From the NCBI GenBank assembly GCA_023139715.1, contig JAGLNB010000002.1:1-59785 (forward strand): a DNA stretch of 59,785 nt. Direction: 5' to 3'. Below are positions 24,102 to 30,724 of the stretch, piece by piece. Both the position numbers and the translations under genes were made by a program. The DNA comes from Planctomycetota bacterium. Lineage in GTDB: Bacteria > Planctomycetota > Phycisphaerae > Sedimentisphaerales > Anaerobacaceae. Position 1 is the stretch's first letter. Each line of letters opens with the position of its first letter. A model generated the notes under the pieces. That model ran no database searches, had not been told where the DNA came from, and saw nothing but the letters and a program-made list of their open reading frames with translations.

Positions 24102-24159
24102 TGCCGAAGAACGCTTTTGAAGCGCTAGGAATCAGGGAAAATGTAAACCTGCTTCGGCA
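24102..24159 (-). ncRNA. tRNA-like element S2 with T-arm (reduced, 56 nt)
   Basis: Acceptor-like stem gccgaag/cttcggc (24158-24152 with 24109-24103), 7 bp. Directly before the 3' strand is a T-arm: agcgc-ttcaaaa-gcgtt (24126-24110), 5-bp stem with 7-nt TTCAAAA loop and one G-U valid only on the minus strand. The rest is a short stem cagg/cctg and a 6-nt linker. A follows, then gatcacctcc, identical to the 16S rRNA anti-Shine-Dalgarno tail. D and anticodon arms are missing or fused. Confidence 0.5.
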
Positions 24160-24184
24160 CGTTGGTTGTCTGTGATTGGAGGTT

Positions 24185-24264
24185 GCTGCGGGATGTCTTG
24201 AAACATCGGCGGGATAGTGATATTATTTGGGGGAGTGGATAGGATTCTCCCGCCGTCCCGCAGC
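24185..24264 (-). ncRNA. tRNA-like element S3 (80 nt, three-way junction)
   Basis: Acceptor-like stem gctgcgg/ccgcagc (7 bp, extendable by ga/tc to 9), then a middle arm ggcggga/tcccgcc (7 bp, 33-nt loop), then a T-like arm gatgt-ttcaag-acatc placed directly before the 3' acceptor strand. A follows, then acctcc. Size is that of a tRNA, but one long arm replaces the D and anticodon arms. No anticodon can be assigned. Confidence 0.5.
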
Positions 24265-24289
24265 TCGTTGATATTCGTATGATGGTTGT

Positions 24290-24318
24290 GGCAGGGTACG
24301 TGGCTGACGAACCCCGCC
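24290..24318 (-). ncRNA. tRNA-like minihelix S4 (7-bp stem, 15-nt loop)
   Basis: Minus-strand ggcgggg (24318-24312) pairs with ccctgcc (24296-24290) over 7 bp, with one G-U that is A-C on the plus strand. A follows. Same plan and loop size as S1. It is just downstream of the RHH gene, so a simple terminator hairpin is the alternative, though no T-run follows. Confidence 0.4.
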
Positions 24319-24325
24319 GGTTTGT

Positions 24326-24487
24326 TTAGTGTAATGCCTTTGGTTCTAGCTGATCCTTGAGCTCCATGAGTGCATTGATTACAACATCTGTCTTGTTGTA
24401 AAATCTTCTTGTTTCTGCCTGACGCTCTATGAACTCGTCCAATTCTAAAGGTATTCTATTGTGTATTACTGTTGTTTCTTTTGTCAT
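24326..24487 (-). CDS. Ribbon-helix-helix regulator
   Basis: 53 aa from ATG 24487 (agga at 7 bp); a TTG at 24565 would add 26 residues. T-T-V-I-H-N-R-I-P-L-E-L-D-E-F-I-E-R-Q then K-T-D-V-V-I-N-A-L-M-E-L shows a strand followed by two helices, as in ParD/CopG-like proteins. It lies right before the RNA block, so it may control it. Confidence 0.7.
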   Translation of the reverse strand: MTKETTVIHNRIPLELDEFIERQAETRRFYNKTDVVINALMELKDQLEPKALH

Positions 24488-24622
24488 GTGATGTCCTGTT
24501 ATTGTAAGAAAGTATAATGGCTCCCCGCCGCTAGTCGCTCTGTTGGTATCCATACAACCGTTCAAATCTCACCTATATACCAAACCTCCACCGGTCTTTT
24601 TACAGGAAGGTCTCATTGATGA

Positions 24623-24748
24623 TTATATGGTTGATAACCAACAGCCCGTCAAAATTCTAAAGGTAGGTTTTCCAAGACCATCAATTTCCCTTTTGGCGTG
24701 GTTGCATTTGGGGTTATACTTCCATATATTACATTGTTTTATTGGCAT
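24623..24748 (-). CDS. 41-aa Cys-containing mini-protein
   Basis: Reads MPIKQCNIWKYNPKCNHAKR with C-x8-C and a later Cys. No ribosome site; the start codon overlaps the TATA-like tail of a 20-bp repeat (24747-24766), so the real transcription start is unclear. The composition looks coding. Confidence 0.45.
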   Translation of the reverse strand: MPIKQCNIWKYNPKCNHAKREIDGLGKPTFRILTGCWLSTI

Positions 24749-24766
24749 ATATAGTTATGCATTGTT
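24747..24766 (-). repeat. 20-bp repeat copy 1 (aacaatgcataactatatat)
   Basis: The minus-strand 20-mer occurs again at 26854-26873. Both copies contain a TATA-like ctatatat after aacaatgcata. Probably a duplicated promoter-upstream element with a shared regulator. Confidence 0.6.
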
Positions 24767-24798
24767 TGTTTTTGTTATCAGTGCTATACATTTATATT

Positions 24799-24963
24799 TT
24801 AAATCTTAACATATTCTCCGTGTGGAGACATCTCTCTGAGCGATTCAAGTGAATCAAATACAAGCAAACACCCAATCCCGCCTATGGCATCAAAATCTAC
24901 TGGTTGATAATGTTCAACTGGGAGTTTTCGTACAATATTCATTAATACAAAATATTCACCCAT
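24799..24963 (-). CDS. Unknown 54-aa protein
   Basis: Starts MGEYFVLMNIVRKLPVEHYQ, followed by a Gly-rich turn and a helix. TAATG overlap with the upstream gene. Alpha/beta; not recognised. Confidence 0.55.
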   Translation of the reverse strand: MGEYFVLMNIVRKLPVEHYQPVDFDAIGGIGCLLVFDSLESLREMSPHGEYVKI

Positions 24964-25148
24964 TATCCCACCCCAATTGGAATCGCAACTTGTATTATTT
25001 CTCTTCCATTATCTGCTACATCTTCAAGTAACTTTTCTTCATTTGCATCTCCAACCCAACACTCAAATTTATAGTCTGTTGGTATTGCAGTACCAGTATA
25101 TGTCGAAAAACTATCATGTGAGATGTTTGCTATTTCAATTATGGTCAT
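24963..25148 (-). CDS. Unknown 61-aa acidic protein
   Basis: ATG 25148 with ggtgg 5 bp upstream; a GTG slightly earlier is also open. Contains F-E-C-W-V-G-D-A-N-E-E-K-L. Coupled to both neighbours. Function unknown. Confidence 0.55.
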   Translation of the reverse strand: MTIIEIANISHDSFSTYTGTAIPTDYKFECWVGDANEEKLLEDVADNGREIIQVAIPIGVG

Positions 25149-25228
25149 CAGTTCCACCCCTGGTCAACCGGCGGCACCTGGCAGCGATACCAGTCCGTGA
25201 GGTATTCGTTGGCTTCTTGTATGGTCAT
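25148..25228 (-). CDS. 26-aa mini-ORF
   Basis: Reads MTIQEANEYLTDWYRCQVPP. ATG 25228 is preceded by aggatg, and its stop overlaps the next start. Short but in the same coupled chain, so possibly real. Confidence 0.4.
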   Translation of the reverse strand: MTIQEANEYLTDWYRCQVPPVDQGWN

Positions 25229-25241
25229 AGTACATCCTCTA

Positions 25242-25469
25242 TTAGCACAGGTGTTCAGGCACATATACAATCATAGTTATAATCTCAGAATCAGGATAAC
25301 AATACTGAGTTGTAGCATCCTTTTTTGTTTTAATTAAGTTTTCCTTAACTGTTTCTGCTTCAAGAATTATTGAGTTAAGTCGTGAGATGTAAGCATTTAA
25401 ATCACGCATACCAGATTTAAATCCTTCTTCATTGTTGGTCTGTATTTCGATTCTTGCGTCTGTCATCAT
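25242..25469 (-). CDS. Helical 75-aa protein
   Basis: A long helix with coiled-coil character (M-R-D-L-N-A-Y-I-S-R-L-N-S-I-I-L-E-A-E-T) covers the middle; short hydrophobic C-terminus. Coupled with the upstream gene (ATGATG overlap). Not recognised. Confidence 0.55.
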   Translation of the reverse strand: MMTDARIEIQTNNEEGFKSGMRDLNAYISRLNSIILEAETVKENLIKTKKDATTQYCYPDSEIITMIVYVPEHLC

Positions 25470-25606
25470 TCCACATCCTTAATTATATCAAATATTTTCT
25501 GAACCTGCTCTGGTGTGAGTGTCCTTGCATCAATTGCGTTGATCGAATGCGCAAGCTGGTTGAAATGTGCTTCAGCTTTGAGTTTGTTTCTCCATTCGTC
25601 GCCCAT
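25466..25606 (-). CDS. 46-aa helical protein
   Basis: Starts MGDEWRNKLKAEAHFNQLAH, then A-I-D-A-R-T-L-T-P-E-Q-V-Q-K-I-F-D. Charged helices; the ribosome site is weak. Coupled at its end. Confidence 0.5.
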   Translation of the reverse strand: MGDEWRNKLKAEAHFNQLAHSINAIDARTLTPEQVQKIFDIIKDVE

Positions 25607-25608
25607 GA

Positions 25609-25836
25609 TTATGCCGCCTTAAATTGAATCTTGTATTTTTCACATATTAATTCGAATTGATCAACTTGTGCTGGTGGTACATCCACAACATTCATGTGAT
25701 CCACAATGCCGCCTTCTTTGGTTGTTGATTCAATATACATATCTATAGCAATGGCACATATTTCATCGAAAAATGGATGAACATCGTTTTTCTCATTATA
25801 GTCATAAATTCTTGGTAGTTCTATATAAAATTTCAT
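25609..25836 (-). CDS. Unknown 75-aa acidic protein
   Basis: Mixed beta and helix, with acidic patches (D-E-I-C-A-I-A-I-D-M). The start overlaps the region before the upstream stop. No family recognised. Confidence 0.55.
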   Translation of the reverse strand: MKFYIELPRIYDYNEKNDVHPFFDEICAIAIDMYIESTTKEGGIVDHMNVVDVPPAQVDQFELICEKYKIQFKAA

Positions 25837-25838
25837 GA

Positions 25839-26018
25839 TTACACCGCCAGTCCTGACTTATCTCTCGGTACATCCGGCACACCACCGGACCCGAACAGAT
25901 ATGCCTTTATCGTCGCTAATTCTGTACGGACTGCTGCTAGGTCTTCCGGCATGTTGTGCTTAGATTCCAGCGCAGTTAGTCTTGTTCCGTGGTCTTGTAA
26001 GTCTGTTTTTACGCACAT
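25839..26018 (-). CDS. 59-aa protein with short coiled coil
   Basis: Starts MCVKTDLQDHGTRLTALESK. Helical with heptads (L-x-x-H-x-x-x-L-x-x-L-E), then L-A-A-V-R-T-E-L-A-T-I-K-A-Y-L. Gly/Pro-rich end. Resembles small holin-linked coiled coils but lacks a membrane span. Confidence 0.55.
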   Translation of the reverse strand: MCVKTDLQDHGTRLTALESKHNMPEDLAAVRTELATIKAYLFGSGGVPDVPRDKSGLAV

Positions 26019-26020
26019 AA

Positions 26021-26140
26021 TCAGTCACCATCAACCTTTTTTAATCCAAGTGATTCCCTCAAAAATTCCTGTGCACATTCAAGATGCATTGTCATATCAG
26101 TATCTGGTGGCAATTCTTTGCCGCATTTAATACATTTCAT
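26021..26140 (-). CDS. 39-aa zinc-binding mini-protein
   Basis: Starts MKCIKCGKELPPDTDMTMHL. C-I-K-C-G plus H-x-x-C makes a short treble-clef-like zinc site. ATG 26140 follows ggtgaataaa. Role unknown; many such minimal ribbons occur in this region. Confidence 0.6.
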   Translation of the reverse strand: MKCIKCGKELPPDTDMTMHLECAQEFLRESLGLKKVDGD

Positions 26141-26141
26141 T

Positions 26142-26348
26142 TTATTCACCACTTTTTATAAAGTATCCGCATCTGGTTCCATATAGTTCTTTACGTATTA
26201 TTATATCATCATTTTGTAGTTCACTTGCTGCCTCCAATGTTATATCAGCTCGGAGTTTAAAATGTGATACAATATCAACTGAATCAACACCCGGATTATT
26301 TTTTATGTATTCATTTACAGCAGGAACAAGGTATTTTTGTATGGACAT
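26142..26348 (-). CDS. Winged-helix-like small regulator
   Basis: 68 aa from ATG 26348 (ggtga upstream). P-G-V-D-S-V-D-I-V-S-H-F-K and A-A-S-E-L-Q-N-D-D-I-I-I-R-K-E-L-Y-G-T-R-C-G-Y-F looks like a winged helix with recognition helix and wing. Probably DNA-binding. Confidence 0.55.
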   Translation of the reverse strand: MSIQKYLVPAVNEYIKNNPGVDSVDIVSHFKLRADITLEAASELQNDDIIIRKELYGTRCGYFIKSGE

Positions 26349-26349
26349 T

Positions 26350-26556
26350 TCAATCACCAAGCCCCTTATCAATCCGCTTCATCAGCGTTGAAAGCGACTT
26401 GTAGCCTTTGTGTCCTCTCTGAATCGTCTTAGGCGTGCAGATGCCAAGATCAAGCAGGTCGCTGTTTGATACGATTATGTATCGTACGTTATGTTGTTCG
26501 AATTCAATATCACGGTAATAACATTCACCGTTTATTATTTTTACTTCGTGTTGCAT
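26350..26556 (-). CDS. Unknown 68-aa protein
   Basis: ATG 26556 follows ggtgatgaaa. N-terminal beta strands (E-V-K-I-I-N-G-E-C-Y-Y-R-D-I-E-F), then a helix with a basic end (L-M-K-R-I-D-K). May pair with the winged-helix protein. Not recognised. Confidence 0.55.
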   Translation of the reverse strand: MQHEVKIINGECYYRDIEFEQHNVRYIIVSNSDLLDLGICTPKTIQRGHKGYKSLSTLMKRIDKGLGD

Positions 26557-26575
26557 TTTCATCACCAAATAAATA

Positions 26576-26806
26576 TTATACCAGTACAACGTGGTTATTA
26601 TTACCATCATTAAATGAAAATGATATCCGGCCTGTTTTTGACCACTGGACATATCCACCGATATATGGTTTGTTGTTTACTGAGCTTACACCGTGATATG
26701 TAATCTCTACAACTTTTCCTGGGAATGATACTTTATCATTCATTAATGATCCAATCTCTGTCCCAATCTTGATATCTTCAACTTTAGCAAGGTTGTGTGT
26801 TGTCAT
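26576..26806 (-). CDS. Beta-rich 76-aa protein
   Basis: ATG 26806 follows aggtgaatcaaa. The pattern I-K-I-G-T-E-I-G-S-L and K-V-V-E-I-T-Y-H-G-V is beta-rich, as in small barrel proteins. First gene of the operon behind the promoter at 26850. Confidence 0.6.
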   Translation of the reverse strand: MTTHNLAKVEDIKIGTEIGSLMNDKVSFPGKVVEITYHGVSSVNNKPYIGGYVQWSKTGRISFSFNDGNNNHVVLV

Positions 26807-26849
26807 TTTGATTCACCTGGGTATTGTCCCAATAACATATACAACACAT

Positions 26850-26873
26850 AAGTATATATAGTTATGCATTGTT
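26850..26873 (-). promoter_or_regulatory. Promoter with ctatatatactt box and 20-bp repeat copy 2
   Basis: Minus-strand ctatatatactt (26861-26850) matches the box type seen at 17759, 23832 and 31909. Copy 2 of the 20-bp repeat (26854-26873) overlaps it. It lies about 44-55 bp before ATG 26806. Confidence 0.55.
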
Positions 26874-26926
26874 ATGTATTGTTATATACACATGGTAAAA
26901 AAATAAAAAAAGAATTTTACACTTGA

Positions 26927-26992
26927 CTACCAACCAAGATAAGCAGCATGTGCAATTACAAACGTCCAAAATGTTAAAAGCGAGAAAATCAT
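26927..26992 (-). CDS. 21-aa membrane peptide with perfect ribosome site
   Basis: Reads MIFSLLTFWTFVIAHAAYLG plus W. Nearly all hydrophobic, one span. The ribosome site aaggaggtgat is the best in the genome and lies 6 bp before the ATG, hard to explain unless the peptide is made in quantity. Possible holin-like, pore or regulatory peptide. Confidence 0.6.
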   Translation of the reverse strand: MIFSLLTFWTFVIAHAAYLGW

Positions 26993-27031
26993 ATTATATC
27001 ACCTCCTTAAATATATTATTAATAATAAGAA

Positions 27032-27092
27032 TGACTGTGCCAGAATAGATTGTGGGTTGGTTGGTGAATCAGGGGAGTATGAGGCACAGCCA
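27032..27092 (-). ncRNA. Stem-loop with loop complementary to viral ribosome sites
   Basis: 10-bp minus-strand stem tggctgtgcc/ggcacagtca with one G-U that would be A-C on the plus strand. The 41-nt loop includes tgattcacc, the complement of ggtgaatca, the leader before at least six viral genes. It may be a small RNA or leader element; a chance hairpin is possible. Confidence 0.4.
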
Positions 27093-27135
27093 GATATTAG
27101 ATTGTCAGGATTGTATATAAGTTATTCCGTGCTTA

Positions 27136-27567
27136 TCACCTTTTAGATTTCTTCTTTACAATCATATCCGCAAGTATGTGTAATTCAATCGCAACAAACA
27201 TCCCGGCGCACGGAACCAACAATCGCACATCAAAGAAATTAACCTCTGCGCCGATTGCCAACACCAATAAAAAGATTAGAAATGCCAGATATCCAATAAG
27301 TGACAGCGGTCCGAAAATGATATGATGGCTTGTTTTACGGTGTTTGAACAAATCTTTATACGGTTTCCATACTATCCTAAGTAATTTCCAACGTTTATAA
27401 ATCCTACTATCAACGTCAAGATCAGGGCTCAAAAAATAGGTGGAGAACACATATGCCAGCGAGAATATAAAAATATTCAGGCAGGCTAATTCAAGATAGA
27501 TAAGTCCTGGAACTATTCCAATCAACAGCAAAAGGTTGATGCGCTCGTGTGTGCGGTGGTCTGGCGT
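27136..27567 (-). CDS. DUF2227-type membrane metal-binding protein, start probably ACG
   Basis: About 143 aa. S-P-D-L-D-V-D-S-R, W-K-P-Y-K and H-R-K-T-S-H are hallmarks of DUF2227 (YdjM-like) membrane proteins, which bind metal. Several membrane spans. The family begins M-P-D-x-x-T-H-x-R-I-N; here P-D-H-R-T-H-E-R-I-N is preceded by ACG, not ATG, with caggagga at good distance. The only normal start in frame (TTG 27531) would cut the motif. A mutation, error or ACG initiation is possible. Confidence 0.7.
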   Translation of the reverse strand, partial: TPDHRTHERINLLLLIGIVPGLIYLELACLNIFIFSLAYVFSTYFLSPDLDVDSRIYKRWKLLRIVWKPYKDLFKHRKTSHHIIFGPLSLIGYLAFLIFLLVLAIGAEVNFFDVRLLVPCAGMFVAIELHILADMIVKKKSKR

Positions 27568-27691
27568 GGCTGCGTCCTCCTGAAAAATATAATATTTATT
27601 CTATTGTTATATATGCCGTGGGAATCGGTGGTCAATTCTGGCTCCGTTTCGTAAAATAATTCATAATAATCCACAGATATGAGAATTCCAT

Positions 27692-30145
27692 TTATTGAAT
27701 CACATCAAGATAATCCTGTAATGCCTGTCCGCGCCTCACGACAAAATCCTCACCGAGTGCCTTAACCATTTTCTTATGATATCCTGAAGCACAAACAAAT
27801 TTCACATTAGAATAATTGCTCTGCGTCCTGAATTTCTTTTCTATAAGCTCTGGTTCGCTGTGACTGCCAGCTCGCTCATATTCAATAGCATGAGTATTTT
27901 CGTTAGATTTGAATGTAATATCTGCGCCATCGAAATGACTCACTTCAACATCTTCGGCACCGTTAAGGATTAATTGTCCTGCGATTGACATTACTGTTGC
28001 GAAATGATCAACAGACTGATTCGATGGTATGTCTGCTGTTTTGATCCATGCCGTGACCATTCCAGCACCGAAGGCATTTGCAACAGGTGTCCGAGTCCAT
28101 CCCTGGATCAGCGTAGATCCTGGCGCCCAGGCATCCAAGCAGAAGCCATTCTCCATTACTAATTTGATAAGCCTTTCATCAAGTACAGACAAATCAGATT
28201 CAAGAGCCACAGCCTTTTTTTCATTTTTTAAATATGCACCTTTAATAACATCATGTTCAAGTTTGGTGGGTTTAAATATCATAGGATATTTTGATTTTCC
28301 TACAATTAACAAGCCCTCTCCAACTGTAGAATTCACTATGTTTTCTTCATCTGTTGAATCTAGCCCCAAATATTCAGAGACATGTTTGATATTTGCAGCA
28401 TCCATATTATTACCTAATATAATCTTCAAGAATGTATTGGTCTGGAATTCAACATCTACATTGGTTTTCTTGAACACTGCAGCATCCTGGTTGAATAGCC
28501 ACAGCCCCACACTCTGGCTGGCACCCTGGGTAAGGGCAGTCACAAGGAAATTAGACATCCTAGGATTCTGCAGGAATACCCTGGCTTCATCAATTGCAAG
28601 GATCGTCCCTTTCTTAGTATCGGTGCTGAATCTCTGCCCCATCATACCGGCTATAAGAATTCTCATAGGGTCCTCTATGTCTGCGGCGGTCCCGGACATA
28701 TCAATCACTATAAAATCTTTCGACAGGTCTATGTTCTTGTCTGTCTGGTGATTGAGATATTCTAATACTCCACCTTCACCAAGGGAGAATGTTTTCCTTA
28801 GAACCGCTTTGATTGTTTTCTTATCATCGCTGTCTGTAGTGTTCTTAAGTTCTTCTTCCCAGATTGCAAATAGATCTGTTAGTACTGGCCATTTTGCATC
28901 ATGCCAGGTAGATGGGATGTTACGGTATATCCCTGCATTTTCATAGCATTTGTTCAGGCTGTAATCTATGAAATTTGCCATGTTTACTGAGCCGGTATCC
29001 TTGAACCATTCATCAAAGAATAAGTTCAACGTGCCTTTGTGATTGTTGAATGCATGGATATATTTTTCAGGGTCCTCTTTCAGCTGCGACCGATCATATA
29101 GTATCTGCATTGGATTTATATTTCTACCGCCTGGCCCAGTCTCTATAAGCTCCGCAGAATCACCGAGGTAATCCACTATAGCCTTGTGGTCGGTGTTCTT
29201 ATCGGCCTTTGGAGTACAATAGATAATCCGCTTGTTGAGCATTGACATAGCTCTCCATAGCAACATGAGCATGGTGAAGGTCTTACCGCTCTGGGTAGGA
29301 CCGAATACAATACAGTGAAGTGCAGCTAGGGCATCTATGTCCACCACGATCTGTTTATTGGTCTTCTTGTCGAATCCGAAGAACAGCCCTTGTTTATCCG
29401 ACTTACTATTTGGATTAGAGACCGGCACAATCATCGATGCATATGGGGCCAATACTTCTATCTGTGTATAGTCTGGTGACTTGTTATATGGCTGCGCCGC
29501 AAGGAGTGTTTGTTTATGCCTGAAATCAGGGATCTCAAACTCAACACTTTCCTGGCCCATGATTGACTTAATATCAGATTCAAGTATGTTCAGTCCTTCA
29601 ATTGAATCACTTTTCATCGTGAGTATTAGGGCTGAATGGAACTGGCGCTCGTTATCTTCTACGATGGCTTTGAAGTTTTCTTTATTATGTTTACGTTCTA
29701 TTTTCAGGTTCTCATCGATTAGTTTTTCAACTTTCTCAGAATCACCTTTATTTCGATTCATTGAATCAACTTGCTTAATTTCATTCCTGAAATTTGCAGT
29801 GTTCATCATTTTGACAGAATCACTGCCTTGGATTGGAATTAACTTAGATGAGATTGATAACTGACTTCCATGTGTGGACATCTCCAGTAGTCTGGTCATC
29901 ATACTTTCGCTTAGACCTTTAGGATATCCGTTTATTCTGTCCGTAGGAGGCACACCAACGATAATACAGCGTTTATAGGTATTGCCGTTCACTATGACAT
30001 ATTTGCCGCTCTTGTGCTCTTCTATCGTGGCAGGTGCGATGTTACGTGCGGCGGCTTCCCAGAAACTCTCTTCTTCTTGTTTGGTGCGCTCTCTGGCTAC
30101 GGCGGTATTATATTTTAAGAAAAATCTATCGATACATTTTAACAT
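27692..30145 (-). CDS. VirB4/HerA-type conjugation ATPase
   Basis: 817 aa. Walker A F-G-P-T-Q-S-G-K-T near 278, Walker B T-I-L-A-I-D-E-A near 510 and the later Q-G-A-S-Q-S-V-G-L-W-L-F-N-Q-D motif are those of VirB4/TraC motor ATPases that power type IV secretion and conjugation. The first ~200 residues match the CagE/TrbE-like N-terminal region. Good ribosome site (gagggg). It is the last large gene of the minus-strand secretion operon. It could also be a HerA-type DNA pump, but the neighbours favour secretion. Confidence 0.85.
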   Translation of the reverse strand: MLKCIDRFFLKYNTAVARERTKQEEESFWEAAARNIAPATIEEHKSGKYVIVNGNTYKRCIIVGVPPTDRINGYPKGLSESMMTRLLEMSTHGSQLSISSKLIPIQGSDSVKMMNTANFRNEIKQVDSMNRNKGDSEKVEKLIDENLKIERKHNKENFKAIVEDNERQFHSALILTMKSDSIEGLNILESDIKSIMGQESVEFEIPDFRHKQTLLAAQPYNKSPDYTQIEVLAPYASMIVPVSNPNSKSDKQGLFFGFDKKTNKQIVVDIDALAALHCIVFGPTQSGKTFTMLMLLWRAMSMLNKRIIYCTPKADKNTDHKAIVDYLGDSAELIETGPGGRNINPMQILYDRSQLKEDPEKYIHAFNNHKGTLNLFFDEWFKDTGSVNMANFIDYSLNKCYENAGIYRNIPSTWHDAKWPVLTDLFAIWEEELKNTTDSDDKKTIKAVLRKTFSLGEGGVLEYLNHQTDKNIDLSKDFIVIDMSGTAADIEDPMRILIAGMMGQRFSTDTKKGTILAIDEARVFLQNPRMSNFLVTALTQGASQSVGLWLFNQDAAVFKKTNVDVEFQTNTFLKIILGNNMDAANIKHVSEYLGLDSTDEENIVNSTVGEGLLIVGKSKYPMIFKPTKLEHDVIKGAYLKNEKKAVALESDLSVLDERLIKLVMENGFCLDAWAPGSTLIQGWTRTPVANAFGAGMVTAWIKTADIPSNQSVDHFATVMSIAGQLILNGAEDVEVSHFDGADITFKSNENTHAIEYERAGSHSEPELIEKKFRTQSNYSNVKFVCASGYHKKMVKALGEDFVVRRGQALQDYLDVIQ

Positions 30146-30148
30146 AAT

Positions 30149-30724
30149 CTACCCCTCAAGTTGCTGACTGTCCTCAATTGCTTTGCACAATACCATACTA
30201 AGCCCATATGGAATCATTGCTCGTTTGTCTGCTGCCCTGGGACCATCAGAATAAGCCGTTTTGTTGTGTACTCCTAACGGAACATTATTTTTTTGATAAG
30301 ATGCGAACCACGGCAGGACACCCCATAAGTCGGTGGGTTTTTGGCAGTAATGTCCATAATCACCATATTTAATACAATACTGTGGTCGACCAATGAAATA
30401 TCTTAAACATCCCTGAGGATTCTCAATCATCCAGAAGGTAGGTTTTGCCTCCCTTACTATTCTAAAACATGCTTCCACAATGGACATATCCGGAGTTCTG
30501 TCTTTGCACTTTCCAGCCCTCCAGTTTGCCTTTGAGAACTCAGTACATGGTGGATGGAATGTCATGAAATCATAGTGTTCCGTTGTGTGAAAATCTCTTA
30601 TATCCATGGTAATATCAACATCACCACACATTCCAAGCAGAGTTACATCATGATCACGATCTTTAAAAGCCTGCACCTCAGATCCATACTCTGTGCACCC
30701 AGAAAATACTTTAAGTTTTTTCAT
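30149..30724 (-). CDS. Short C5-type cytosine methyltransferase
   Basis: 191 aa. Starts K-V-F-S-G-C-T-E-Y-G, then F-H-P-P-C-T-E-F-S-K (Pro-Cys catalytic motif IV) near 57 and M-I-E-N-P-Q-G (E-N-P motif) near 98. Much shorter than bacterial Dcm and lacking an obvious target-recognition region, like phage-type orphan enzymes. It is embedded between secretion genes, overlapping the upstream gene by 4 bp, and may mark DNA for transfer or protect it. Confidence 0.75.
   Translation of the reverse strand: MKKLKVFSGCTEYGSEVQAFKDRDHDVTLLGMCGDVDITMDIRDFHTTEHYDFMTFHPPCTEFSKANWRAGKCKDRTPDMSIVEACFRIVREAKPTFWMIENPQGCLRYFIGRPQYCIKYGDYGHYCQKPTDLWGVLPWFASYQKNNVPLGVHNKTAYSDGPRAADKRAMIPYGLSMVLCKAIEDSQQLEG

Noticed and set aside
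24043..24127. Plus-strand 22-codon ORF after ggaggttgcgacccATG
   Set aside because: Kept only as a rival reading. The minus-strand stems with strand-specific G-U pairs explain the region better.
28029..28751. 240-codon open frame on the plus strand inside the VirB4-like gene
   Set aside because: It is the antisense shadow of a gene with clear ATPase motifs; there is no ribosome site and the composition is not protein-like.
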